Source: Candidatus Aminicenantota bacterium (lineage in GTDB: Bacteria > Acidobacteriota > Aminicenantia > Aminicenantales > Aminicenantaceae). From it: a stretch of DNA of 13,278 nucleotides. Position 1 is the stretch's first letter. Each line of letters starts with the position of its first letter. This document shows positions 1-8,033 of the stretch, in pieces. The stretch is from the NCBI GenBank assembly GCA_016926925.1, contig JAFGNQ010000039.1:1-13278 (forward strand), given 5' to 3'. Position numbers and translations under genes: made by a program. The notes beneath the pieces are model-generated. The model worked only from the letters and a program-made list of their open reading frames with translations. It searched no databases and was not told the origin of the DNA.

Positions 1-10
1 AACAAACATT

Positions 11-42
11 CCTTCGGACTCAAGACAATTTTGGAGTCAAGG
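11..42 (-). terminator. Possible hairpin terminator after the ileS-GT87 unit
   Basis: CCTT and GACTC (11-14 and 17-21) pair with GAGTC and AAGG (34-42), leaving a 2-base bulge and a 12-base loop. This gives about nine base pairs, starting some 30 bases beyond the stop codon of the last minus-strand gene. Read on the minus strand, the stem is followed by AATGTTTGTT, which is T-rich but not a clean T run. The position suits a terminator; the bulge, the long loop and the weak T tail keep this tentative. Confidence 0.33.
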
Positions 43-70
43 CCGACACATTGACGCACCACTCGAGTTA

Positions 71-1288
71 TCAAGCCGGGGCGCTTTCTTTTGAGGATAC
101 CGACTTGGAGGAGGCTAAAATATGCAAGCACATGAACCAGACTGCATAGGCAATAACCAGCGGATAATAGCCCCAAAAAAGGGTGAAAAAAGCGTCGAGT
201 CCGGGCAAGTTCACATGGAGGGGCGTCGAAAGAATAAAGATAAGAAACAAGAGAACTGCCGTTCCCGAAGAGGCATGCTTTTTTATGACATAGTATGTGG
301 GCACGATCAACAGAACATAGGAATAATCCTTGAACCGGGGAAGGATAAGGGAATAAACAACACATGCCAAGAAAATAAGGATACGATGATCTTCGAGTCC
401 CTTCCCGAAGCGGGCTCGCTTCAATGTCAAAAAAGTCACACACAGGACTGCGGCAATTGTAATGTAATAGATCAAGCCCGACAGGGAGAGGGGAAGGGAA
501 AGGATCTCCCTTTCTTTTAAAAGCCCAAAAAGATCTTGGAAAAATCCCAAGGTCGAATGACTGAAAATGCCGGGTCCCTTTCTGCGCGCATAATGGATGT
601 ACGTTGAAAACAAGGGCTGTGTCATATAGAAAAACAGGTTGATCCCACCGATGACAGTCAAGGCCCCGACCATATAGGCAAATTTCTTTTTCCCTGGCAA
701 GAAGATCAGCAGCGCTAGGAACAACACGGGCGTTGTTTTGAAGAAGGCTGCAAGAAGAATCAAAAGACAGAACGGAAGGGGCTTCTTCCGCAGAAAATAA
801 AAGAAAGCCAGCCAGATCAGGAATTGCTCGAGTATCGAAATGTTGCCTGCGACCATATCCACATAGACGGCACTGTTGAAAGCAAACAAAAGAAAAAAAT
901 AAAAAAGCCAATCGCACAGACTGCCGAGGAACACTCTTACCCACAGAAAAACAAGACCGAAAAGCAGAAGACATTTGAGCAGAAAATAGACCGCATAGGC
1001 GGTGCTGTAATCCAGTAAGGCAAACAATCTGAAGAACCATAGCGTCACAGGAGGATAAAGAAATCTCAAACGGATCTTTTTGTGGGCTGCCTGGGAAAGA
1101 GAATCCAAAACGTAAGGATTCAATCCCGCGGAATGGGCTTTTGCAGCATAATAGTAGGTCTGAAAATCCCATTGATTTTTTTCTTTTTGGATAAGGATAT
1201 TCCAAAGCAAGGTGGCGCTGTAAAACGTAAGAAGAGCCAGTAAAACCCAGATGAGAACATGGGTCTTCTTACCGGACGCACCCTTCAT
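71..1288 (-). CDS. GT87-family (DUF2029) integral membrane glycosyltransferase
   Basis: A 405-residue, very hydrophobic protein with about ten membrane segments. The N-terminus is a short basic stretch (KGASGKK) followed by a first membrane helix at about residues 11-30. Next comes an exported loop with the signature WDFQTYYYAAKAHSAGLNPY (40-59), whose acidic residue D41 and NPY ending are typical of GT87/DUF2029 proteins. A GN motif (148-149) and a late LPRFKDYSY motif also fit. Characterised GT87 enzymes are polyprenyl-phosphate-mannose-dependent mannosyltransferases of the actinobacterial envelope; in other bacteria donor and acceptor are usually unknown, so I infer only a lipid-linked sugar donor and a glycan or lipid acceptor outside the membrane. 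The ATG overlaps the rluD stop as ATGA (1285-1288), with a G-rich GGATAGGGG just upstream, so it is probably translationally coupled. It is the last gene of the unit. The family is fairly sure; the substrate is not known. Confidence 0.8.
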   Translation of the reverse strand: MKGASGKKTHVLIWVLLALLTFYSATLLWNILIQKEKNQWDFQTYYYAAKAHSAGLNPYVLDSLSQAAHKKIRLRFLYPPVTLWFFRLFALLDYSTAYAVYFLLKCLLLFGLVFLWVRVFLGSLCDWLFYFFLLFAFNSAVYVDMVAGNISILEQFLIWLAFFYFLRKKPLPFCLLILLAAFFKTTPVLFLALLIFLPGKKKFAYMVGALTVIGGINLFFYMTQPLFSTYIHYARRKGPGIFSHSTLGFFQDLFGLLKEREILSLPLSLSGLIYYITIAAVLCVTFLTLKRARFGKGLEDHRILIFLACVVYSLILPRFKDYSYVLLIVPTYYVIKKHASSGTAVLLFLIFILSTPLHVNLPGLDAFFTLFWGYYPLVIAYAVWFMCLHILASSKSVSSKESAPA

Positions 1289-2205
1289 GAACCCCTATCC
1301 AATTTTTCCAAAAAGCAGCTTAAATCCAAAGGCAAAGGAGCTGAGTAGTGAACTCGTTTTGCCGAGGCAGGATGGACAAAGGACACGGTGTGAGCATGGA
1401 GGAACAGACGCGGACTCCTCAGTTCGGATTTACGGCGCCCATACTTCGTGTCTCCGACAATAGGGTGTCCGGAAGCAGATAAATGGACCCGGATTTGGTG
1501 GGTTCGACCGGTAACGGGTTTTATCTCGAGCAAGGTCAATCCCTTGTAGTTATCTTTGACCTTAAAATGGGTTTCAGCAACCCGGGATTTCCGCGATTTG
1601 ACAGACATTCTGCCCCCGTGTTTGATGTGACGGCCGATCGACCACATAATCTTTCCTTCAGTTTGAGACATGTTCCCCCATACAAGGCCTATATATCGTT
1701 TATCCACTTCCCTTGCCTTAAACTGTCTCTGCAGCTCGGTATAGGCAGATTGGGTTCGAGCGGCCAGGATTACTCCCGAGGTCTCTTTGTCCAGACGGTG
1801 CACAATTCCCGGTTTATCCGGCGGGCCAACCTCGGCTAGATCGGGAAAATGAAAAATTAAAGCGTGAACAAGCGTGCCGCTCCTCTGCCCCGCACCGGGA
1901 TGAACAACCATGCCCGAGGGTTTGTCCAGCACGATAATATGCTCATCGCAATAGATCACCGCCAACGGTATATCCTCAGGGTCCATCCTTTCAGGTTCGG
2001 GAAGCTCGTACTCCACCTGCACGTTTTCCCGATCATGCAACCTGTAACTCGGTCTTTTGACTTTTCCCTCCACGAGGACTTGGCCAGCTGCGATCCACGA
2101 TTGAATACGTGCTCGGCTCACACCGTGAATTTTTTTAGAGAGGAACATATCGAGTCTTTCGTTTTCCCCCTGCAAACGCTCGATTACAAATTCTTTTTTA
2201 GGCAC
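1285..2205 (-). CDS. rluD: Ribosomal large subunit pseudouridine synthase, RluD/RluA family
   Basis: A 306-residue protein with an N-terminal S4 RNA-binding domain (about 15-65, RLDMFLSKKIHGVSRARIQSWI) followed by the RluA-type catalytic domain. The catalytic motif HRLDKETSG (136-144) carries the nucleophilic aspartate D139. LDKPSGMVVHPG (93-104) and the late GRTHQIRVHL motif are also intact. Family members isomerise uridines in 23S rRNA; RluD itself acts on helix 69. Length and the S4 domain favour RluD over the shorter RluA, but RluC-type specificity cannot be excluded. The start is GTG at 2203-2205, overlapping the lgt stop by 8 bases. There is only a weak purine-rich AAAGAAG upstream, which suggests coupling to lgt translation. 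Confidence 0.92.
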   Translation of the reverse strand: MPKKEFVIERLQGENERLDMFLSKKIHGVSRARIQSWIAAGQVLVEGKVKRPSYRLHDRENVQVEYELPEPERMDPEDIPLAVIYCDEHIIVLDKPSGMVVHPGAGQRSGTLVHALIFHFPDLAEVGPPDKPGIVHRLDKETSGVILAARTQSAYTELQRQFKAREVDKRYIGLVWGNMSQTEGKIMWSIGRHIKHGGRMSVKSRKSRVAETHFKVKDNYKGLTLLEIKPVTGRTHQIRVHLSASGHPIVGDTKYGRRKSELRSPRLFLHAHTVSFVHPASAKRVHYSAPLPLDLSCFLEKLDRGS

Positions 2206-2995
2206 GACTTCTTTTTTTCAGAAAGAAAAACAAGAGGAGCCCGCCCACAAGACCGATCAGACAAAAAACCTGAGGATAACTCAAGCTTAGATAAGGCGAG
2301 GAATTCTTGATCAGATAGGCTTTGTCCGGATGATCGCCACGGTAGAATTCCACTATAAAGCGAATAATCGAATAATTGATGATATAAAATGGAAAAACCT
2401 GACCATCGAATTTCTTTCGTCGCAAAACAAGGAAAAGGATCCCAAAATTCAAAAAATTTAAAACGGCTTCATAGAGTTGTGTGGGATGAAGCGGCGTGCT
2501 CTGAGGAATTCCGGTCAGATCGTGAGAATATTCATTCAAAAAACTGATCCCCCAAGGCTGAGCACAAGCACGCCCGTAACAGCACCCGGCAGCAAAACAG
2601 CCGATGCGCCCGAACCCATGGCCCAAAGCAAGGGCCGGACCGACAAGATCAGCCGTTTTCCATACCGGCAGCTTATGCTTTCTCAGATACCACAAGGCGA
2701 ACACGATCCCAAAGGCAAGCCCTCCTTGAAACACACCCCCTGATCTTGCCAAGCTGAACAGCTCCTTAGGGTACCTCGTGTAATATGAGAAATTTCCGAC
2801 AAACAGGATGAGCTTGGCTCCGATAAGCGCAATGATGATCGTGTAGAAGCCCATATCAATGAGACGGGATGCGGGTAAATCATATTTTTTTGCCTGCCTG
2901 AAAACGAACCACAAAGCCGAGGCCACTCCCAAGGCCATCATGAATCCGTATGTATGGATGGAAACGGGGCCGATTTTTATCAATACAGGAAACAT
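2198..2995 (-). CDS. lgt: Prolipoprotein diacylglyceryl transferase
   Basis: A 265-residue polytopic inner-membrane enzyme that moves diacylglycerol from phosphatidylglycerol to the lipobox cysteine of prolipoproteins, the first step of lipoprotein maturation. Diagnostic motifs are SIHTYGFMMALG (12-23), the Lgt signature GHGFGRIGCFAAGCCYG (125-141, with R130 at the conserved arginine) and HPTQLYEA (170-177). It belongs to the GCCYG subgroup. In the GGVFQGG stretch (86-92) glutamine Q90 sits where E. coli Lgt has a functionally important histidine. The ATG lies 2 bases after the lspA stop, with a good Shine-Dalgarno AAAGGA about six bases upstream inside the end of lspA. Its product is the substrate of LspA, encoded next door. 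It ends with a basic tail KKRSRA. Length is normal for the family. Confidence 0.96.
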   Translation of the reverse strand: MFPVLIKIGPVSIHTYGFMMALGVASALWFVFRQAKKYDLPASRLIDMGFYTIIIALIGAKLILFVGNFSYYTRYPKELFSLARSGGVFQGGLAFGIVFALWYLRKHKLPVWKTADLVGPALALGHGFGRIGCFAAGCCYGRACAQPWGISFLNEYSHDLTGIPQSTPLHPTQLYEAVLNFLNFGILFLVLRRKKFDGQVFPFYIINYSIIRFIVEFYRGDHPDKAYLIKNSSPYLSLSYPQVFCLIGLVGGLLLFFFLKKRSRA

Positions 2996-2997
2996 GT

Positions 2998-3471
2998 TTA
3001 TCCTTTCTTAAACAGGAAAATGAAGATAAGGAGCATAGCCCCGACAGTTATACAGGAGTCCGCTACATTGAAAACGGGAAAGTGCCAGTCTTTGAAGTAA
3101 AAATCCAAGAAGTCGATCACCGATCCTCTAAAAACTCTGTCGATCAAGTTGCCCACAGCCCCAGCTAGAATAAGAGAGAGGGACATTTTAAGAAAAATCT
3201 GCGAACTCGGCGTGTGGATAAAGTAATAGATGACGAGTCCAAGTGCGGCAAAGGAAGCCAGCGTCAAAAGAGCATAAACAACAAAACCATCAATGTGAGA
3301 AAAAAAGCCGAAGATCGCCCCTTTATTCCTGATATGGGTGATGTTGAAAAAACCGGAGATGATGGTCTTGCTCTCGTAAATTTGGAAATGGACGGCAATC
3401 AATGTTTTGCTGATTTGATCCAACAAGAGAAACAAGAGGATAAATGCGTAATATAAAGCGTTGCTTTTCAT
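2998..3471 (-). CDS. lspA: Lipoprotein signal peptidase (signal peptidase II)
   Basis: A 157-residue membrane aspartyl protease that removes the signal peptide from diacylglyceryl-modified prolipoproteins. Four membrane helices are evident: about 6-26, 63-85, 95-112 and 138-154. Conserved blocks are LLDQISK (16-22), FFNITHIRNKGAIFGF (41-56), GAVGNLIDRVFRGSVIDFLDF (104-124) and FNVADSCITVG (134-144). D120 and D138 match the positions of the catalytic aspartate pair, and D111 is the third conserved aspartate. The start overlaps the ileS stop as ATGA (3468-3471) without a clear Shine-Dalgarno, so translation is likely coupled to ileS. The ileS-lspA pairing is common across bacteria. Length is normal. 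Confidence 0.96.
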   Translation of the reverse strand: MKSNALYYAFILLFLLLDQISKTLIAVHFQIYESKTIISGFFNITHIRNKGAIFGFFSHIDGFVVYALLTLASFAALGLVIYYFIHTPSSQIFLKMSLSLILAGAVGNLIDRVFRGSVIDFLDFYFKDWHFPVFNVADSCITVGAMLLIFIFLFKKG

Positions 3472-6242
3472 GAGTCTATCTTAAAAACGACCTCCTCACA
3501 CCGTCGACAGAAACCCGGATAATCGGCGCTCGATCCCACGTAGGTGGAGTAGTTCCAACACCTCTGGCATTTTTTACCTTCCGCTCTCGAGATCGCGACC
3601 AGAACTTCTTCCCCGGGAGCGGTTTGGAGATCGACCGAAGAAACGATGAAAAGTGAGGGCAAATCTTTCTCGTATTTTTTCACGAAATCGATTTGAGATT
3701 GAGGCACCTTGAGCATAACATGCGCCTCAAGTGAGTTGCCGACACTCTTCGATTCCCGTGCAAGCTCCAGCTCCTTGAGCACTTTTTCCCGGAGAATGAT
3801 CAACTGCTTCCATTCTTGGAACAAATGCTTTTCGAGCCAAATTTTGTCGAACGCAGGGAAAAGAACGAAATGAACAGATTCCTCTTTTCCCGCAAATTCC
3901 GGCATGGCCTCCCAGGCTTCTTCGGTTGTGAAAGGAAGAATAGGTGCCATTAAAGTCAGAGTTGTTTTGAGAAGCTCGAACAGGGTCGTCTGAGCGGATT
4001 TTCTGAGCAGAGTCCCAGTACCGGAGCAATAAAGCCGGTCTTTGAGCACATCCAGATAGAAAGAGCTCAGTTCCACATTGAAGAAGTTGTATATTGCATG
4101 GAACACGGTATGATATTCGTAATCCTCATAAGCCTTGATCACCCTCTTCCCGAGAGATGCACATTCTTCCAGTATCCAGCGGTCGATGAGCTGCCTTGAA
4201 TCCGCAGGGACGGTCTCGGTATCAGGGATGAAATCGTGGATGTTACCGAGGAGGAATCTCCATGTGTTTCTGATTTTCCGGTAAGCCTCAACAAGTCTTT
4301 GCAGGATTTCACTTCCGAATCTGGCATCTTCCTTGTAATTGAGCATGGCCACCCACAGACGCAGGATCTCGGCCCCGTTTTTGGAGATGATTTCTCCCGG
4401 CTCGATGAAATTTCCCAGGGATTTGGACATGCCGCGGCCCTTTTCATCCAGAACAAAGCCATGCATAATACAGGTCTTGTAAGGAGAGCTTCCTTTGGCG
4501 GCAATACCTACCAACAAGGAACTGTTGAACCAACCCCGGTACTGATCGTGCCCTTCAATGTATACATCGGCAGGCCATGTGTGGCCTTCCCTACGGCTGA
4601 GAACATTGTGACTGGATCCTGACTCGAACCACACATCCAGAATGTTGTTTTCTTTCATGAAATCCGTCGATCCACATTTTACGCAGGTCGCCCCCGGCGG
4701 CAAGAGCTCCTCGGCCGTCTTGGAAAACCAGGCATTCGAGCCTTCCTTCTCAAATATATCGGCCACTCTCCGTGTAATCTTTTCATCGGCCAGGATCGTA
4801 CCGCATCCGTCGCAATAAAAGGCAGGAATCGGCACTCCCCAGGAACGCTGCCTGGAAATGCACCAATCCGGTCGTGCCTCTATCATGTTGGAAATCCTCT
4901 CTTCCCCCCAGGAGGGAATCCATGCGATTTCCTTAATCTCCTCGAGAACCTTTTTCCTAAAATCATTGTCATCCATAGATATGAACCACTGTGATGTGGC
5001 GCGGAAAATCACGGGATTCTTGCAGCGCCAACAGTGGGGATAGGAATGAACGATATCCGCGGTTTGCGTCAAGCGGTTCGCTTTCTTCAGATCTGCGATG
5101 ATGATCGCGTTGGCATCGAATACATTCATTCCATGGTATTTCTCGACGTGAGACATAAACCGTCCGTCATCGTCGACAGGATTATAAATATCCAAACCAT
5201 AGGCTAAACCGGTCAAGTAATCTTCGTGGCCATGACCAGGCGCCGTATGAACCGCACCGGTCCCTTGATCGAGGGTGACATAATCAGCGAGCACAAAGAC
5301 CGATTCCTTGTCGATAAAAGGATGCCGCGCTGTAAGTCCCTCCATCTCCGCTCCCATAAATGTCGCCAAAACCTTTATATCCGTCAAGCCAAGTTCCTCT
5401 GCGATCACAGGAATCAAACGTTTGGCGGCAATGAGGACTTCTCCATCAACTGCAAAAGCCGCATATTCGAAATCCGGGTGGAAAGCGATAGCCAAGTTTG
5501 CAGGCAATGTCCAGGGAGTCGTCGTCCAGATCAAAATAGAAACCGCCCTGCCTTTGAGGACAGGGAATTTCTGAGAAAGGTCTGTGATCATGGGGAACTT
5601 CACGTAAATGGAAGGAGATTTGCGCTCCTTATACTCGATCTCGGCTTCTGCCAGGGCGGTTCGACAGTGGATGCACCAATGGACGGGTTTTTTCCCTTTG
5701 TAAACGTTGCCCATAGCAAAAAAAGAGGCAAGATAACGGAGAACCTCAGCCTCATAAAGAGGATCCATCGTCAAATATGGGTTTTCCCAATCCCCCAACA
5801 CTCCCAGCCTTTTGAACTGGTCTCGCTGAATGCCTACGTATTTCATGGCATATTTTTTACATTCTTCTCTGATCTGAATAAGAGACATTTCTCTCTTTTT
5901 CTCACTGAGAAGCTGATCGACTTTAAACTCGATAGGAAGGCCATGACAGTCCCAACCGGGAACGTATGCGGCCCGGTATCCCTGCATGCTTTTTGATTTT
6001 ACGATAAAATCCTTCAAAATTTTATTCAACGCTGTTCCCAGATGAATATTTCCGTTTGCGTAAGGGGGCCCGTCGTGCAGAATAAAAATCGGACTGCCGG
6101 CACGTTTCTCAAGGATCTTCTCGTAAAGCCGGATATCATTCCATTTCTTTATCATTTCGGGCTCTTTCTGTGCGAGCTTTGCCTTCATGGAGAAGGATGT
6201 CTTCGGCAGATTCAGTGTTTCTTTTACTTTTTCGCTGTCCAT
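3468..6242 (-). CDS. ileS: Isoleucyl-tRNA synthetase
   Basis: A 924-residue class I aminoacyl-tRNA synthetase that charges tRNA-Ile in the cytoplasm. The HIGH-type motif is PYANGNIHLGT (60-70, as HLGT). The CP1 editing domain, which removes mischarged valine, carries WTTTPWTLPANLAI (239-252) and the later TAPGHGHEDY. The KMSKS loop reads GRGMSKSLGN, with glycine 604 replacing the first lysine and M605-S608 kept. The C-terminus has an intact zinc-binding set C892, C895, C912 and C915. Length and the C-terminal zinc knuckle match the usual bacterial (IleS1-like) form rather than the eukaryote-like, mupirocin-resistant IleS2 type. The ATG at 6240-6242 has GGAG six bases upstream and a promoter ending at 6273. 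It is the first gene of the five-gene unit and overlaps lspA by 4 bases. Confidence 0.98.
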   Translation of the reverse strand: MDSEKVKETLNLPKTSFSMKAKLAQKEPEMIKKWNDIRLYEKILEKRAGSPIFILHDGPPYANGNIHLGTALNKILKDFIVKSKSMQGYRAAYVPGWDCHGLPIEFKVDQLLSEKKREMSLIQIREECKKYAMKYVGIQRDQFKRLGVLGDWENPYLTMDPLYEAEVLRYLASFFAMGNVYKGKKPVHWCIHCRTALAEAEIEYKERKSPSIYVKFPMITDLSQKFPVLKGRAVSILIWTTTPWTLPANLAIAFHPDFEYAAFAVDGEVLIAAKRLIPVIAEELGLTDIKVLATFMGAEMEGLTARHPFIDKESVFVLADYVTLDQGTGAVHTAPGHGHEDYLTGLAYGLDIYNPVDDDGRFMSHVEKYHGMNVFDANAIIIADLKKANRLTQTADIVHSYPHCWRCKNPVIFRATSQWFISMDDNDFRKKVLEEIKEIAWIPSWGEERISNMIEARPDWCISRQRSWGVPIPAFYCDGCGTILADEKITRRVADIFEKEGSNAWFSKTAEELLPPGATCVKCGSTDFMKENNILDVWFESGSSHNVLSRREGHTWPADVYIEGHDQYRGWFNSSLLVGIAAKGSSPYKTCIMHGFVLDEKGRGMSKSLGNFIEPGEIISKNGAEILRLWVAMLNYKEDARFGSEILQRLVEAYRKIRNTWRFLLGNIHDFIPDTETVPADSRQLIDRWILEECASLGKRVIKAYEDYEYHTVFHAIYNFFNVELSSFYLDVLKDRLYCSGTGTLLRKSAQTTLFELLKTTLTLMAPILPFTTEEAWEAMPEFAGKEESVHFVLFPAFDKIWLEKHLFQEWKQLIILREKVLKELELARESKSVGNSLEAHVMLKVPQSQIDFVKKYEKDLPSLFIVSSVDLQTAPGEEVLVAISRAEGKKCQRCWNYSTYVGSSADYPGFCRRCEEVVFKIDS

Positions 6243-6248
6243 CGTTCA

Positions 6249-6301
6249 CTCCGGTGTCACAATTATTGCGTTATTATAGAACAACTTATCGTATTTCTCC
6301 A
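6249..6301 (-). promoter_or_regulatory. Promoter and Shine-Dalgarno for the ileS unit
   Basis: On the minus strand the -10 box is a perfect TATAAT (6273-6278). It is preceded, across a 17-base spacer, by TGGAGA (6296-6301), a 4/6 match to TTGACA. Transcription should begin near 6266, giving a leader of about 24 bases with GGAG at 6249-6252, six bases from the ATG. The leader is too short to hold a T-box or riboswitch. Confidence 0.65.
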
Positions 6302-6441
6302 CTATTAACCTGAACTAATCCTAAAAAAACAGGATATCCTCCGCCATCAATACAACTCCACGGATTTGCACTATATTTCCTATGAGTTGCCAAGCAGGGG
6401 ACTTTCGAATAAGACGGACTATGACTAGCTTGTCAGAAAAA

Positions 6442-8019
6442 TCAGTTCTTGATGAAGTGGGAGCCTTTACTGATCGGATTACCAAGAGCGGCATAGGTTA
6501 TGAGCTGGGCAACCTTTATTCCGTGTTTCAGACCTACGACTTTCGGATCCATTTTTGCCTCTTTGTAAAACTTCTGAATCCGGTGACAGAGATAATCCAG
6601 ATCAGCCCTTGCTCTTTCCAGACGCTTGGAAGTGCGGATAATCCCTGCGTAATTCCACATGGTCGATTTGATAGACAACCAATCTTGATTGATCAGGGCC
6701 GGGTCGATTTCTTCTTCCTTCTTGGGATAATACCATTCATGGATACTCGACTGCTGGTAAGGCTTTTCCGGATCGAAATGGTTGGTGATGTACCTGGAAG
6801 CCCTGACTCCCCAGACAAGTCCCTCCAGAAGCGAAGTGGAAGCCAGACGATTCGCACCATGGAGTCCGGTGCAGGAAACTTCCCCCACGGCATGCAAGCC
6901 TTTAACTGAGCTGCGCCCCCAGCCATCCACCAAAATTCCGCCGCAACTGTAATGAGCAGCCGGAACCACGGGAATGGATTCCCTGGTGATATCGATTCCA
7001 TAGCGGGAGCACGTTTTGTAAATATTCGGGAACCTTTTTTTTATATCGACTTTCGCATAGGAGGCAATATCCAGATAGACATAGTTGGAATTACTGTTGG
7101 TCATCTCCTCATAAATGGCGCGCGTCACTTCATCTCTAGGAGCCAGATCTTTCATCTCATGGTAGTCATCCATGAAAGTGCGCCCTTCTTTCGTCTTCAA
7201 TCGTGCACCTTCACCACGCACCGTCTCGGAGATGAGAAATCCGTCAGCATCACGGTGGAAAAGCGAAGTTGGATGAAACTGGATGTATTCCATGTTGACC
7301 AACCTGGCACCTGCTCTGTAAGCCATGGCATAGCCGTCTCCAATGGCTCCCTTGGGATTTGATGTGTACTGGAAGACTGCACCACAACCCCCGGTTGCCA
7401 GGATTGTGTAAGAGGCAAAAACAGTTTTCACGTTATTGCTGGAATTATCCAGGACATAGGCACCAATACACTGGGGTTCCCGGTAAAAGGCTGTAGGGTT
7501 TTTTGAATGATGAGGGATAGTCAGCAAATCCACGGCAGTATGATTTGATAGGAGAGCTACATTGGGATAAGTTTTAAGGGCTTGGATGAGGCGCTCCTCG
7601 ATGGTCTTCCCCGTCGTATCTTTTACATGCAGGATACGCCGGCGTGTGTGGCCCGCTTCCTGGGCATAGTCCAATTTATGGGGAGAACTGCGGGCAAAGG
7701 GGATTTGCAAATCTTCGATCAAGACCTGATCTACGAGCTCTTTGCCTTCCCTTGCCAGTATGTCCACGGCTTCCGGATTGTTGATGCCGTCGCCCGTCTG
7801 AATGATATCTTCCTTCAGGAGTTCTGGGGCATCATCCGGCCCTAAAGATACGATTCCCCCTTGGGCATAAAAGGTGTTCGATTCTTCAGCTTGGGAGTTT
7901 TTGGTGATGATCATCACCCGCAAACCTCGTTTGGCCGCTTCCAGGGCGGCACTGGCTCCGGCTATCCCGCAACCTATCACCAGAATATCCGTCTTCATTT
8001 TTTTCTCGTCAGTCATCAC
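6442..8019 (-). CDS. nadB: L-aspartate oxidase
   Basis: A 525-residue FAD flavoprotein that oxidises L-aspartate to iminoaspartate, the first step of de novo NAD synthesis. The dinucleotide-binding motif is VIGCGIAGASAALEAA (14-29). Other succinate-dehydrogenase/aspartate-oxidase blocks follow: SNTFYAQGGIVSL, EYIQFHPTSLF, SETVRGEGARL, APRDEVTRAI, HYSCGGILVD (from H356) and LHGANRLASTSLLEG. A helical C-terminal domain completes it; length is typical. Aspartate oxidase rather than fumarate reductase or SdhA is supported by the adjacent nadC. The start is uncertain: GTG at 8017-8019, ATG at 8014-8016, or ATG at 7996-7998 giving MKTDILVIG, the most family-like N-terminus. No choice has a strong Shine-Dalgarno. 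It lies 14 bases after nadC. A run of eight A in the coding strand (7035-7042) keeps the frame. nadA, the expected next enzyme, is not in the window. Confidence 0.95.
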   Translation of the reverse strand: MMTDEKKMKTDILVIGCGIAGASAALEAAKRGLRVMIITKNSQAEESNTFYAQGGIVSLGPDDAPELLKEDIIQTGDGINNPEAVDILAREGKELVDQVLIEDLQIPFARSSPHKLDYAQEAGHTRRRILHVKDTTGKTIEERLIQALKTYPNVALLSNHTAVDLLTIPHHSKNPTAFYREPQCIGAYVLDNSSNNVKTVFASYTILATGGCGAVFQYTSNPKGAIGDGYAMAYRAGARLVNMEYIQFHPTSLFHRDADGFLISETVRGEGARLKTKEGRTFMDDYHEMKDLAPRDEVTRAIYEEMTNSNSNYVYLDIASYAKVDIKKRFPNIYKTCSRYGIDITRESIPVVPAAHYSCGGILVDGWGRSSVKGLHAVGEVSCTGLHGANRLASTSLLEGLVWGVRASRYITNHFDPEKPYQQSSIHEWYYPKKEEEIDPALINQDWLSIKSTMWNYAGIIRTSKRLERARADLDYLCHRIQKFYKEAKMDPKVVGLKHGIKVAQLITYAALGNPISKGSHFIKN

Positions 8020-8033
8020 ACTCTCGATCTCTT

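Noticed and set aside
122..520. 132-codon plus-strand frame opposite the GT87 gene
   Set aside because: Low-complexity hydrophilic mirror of a membrane-protein coding strand; no motif or start signal.
5226..5996. 256-codon plus-strand frame opposite ileS
   Set aside because: It is entirely antisense to the well-conserved ileS, shows no recognisable motif and is explained by codon composition of the true gene.
6318..6340. Terminator after nadB around AGGATATCCT and the A run at 6323
   Set aside because: The ten-base palindrome has no room for a loop beyond a three-pair stem, and the alternative five-pair stem puts the T run in its loop; not convincing as an intrinsic terminator.
6243..6441. 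T-box or other leader regulation of ileS
   Set aside because: The whole gap is 199 bases, the predicted leader is about 24 bases, and no T-box consensus or anticodon-like stem was seen.
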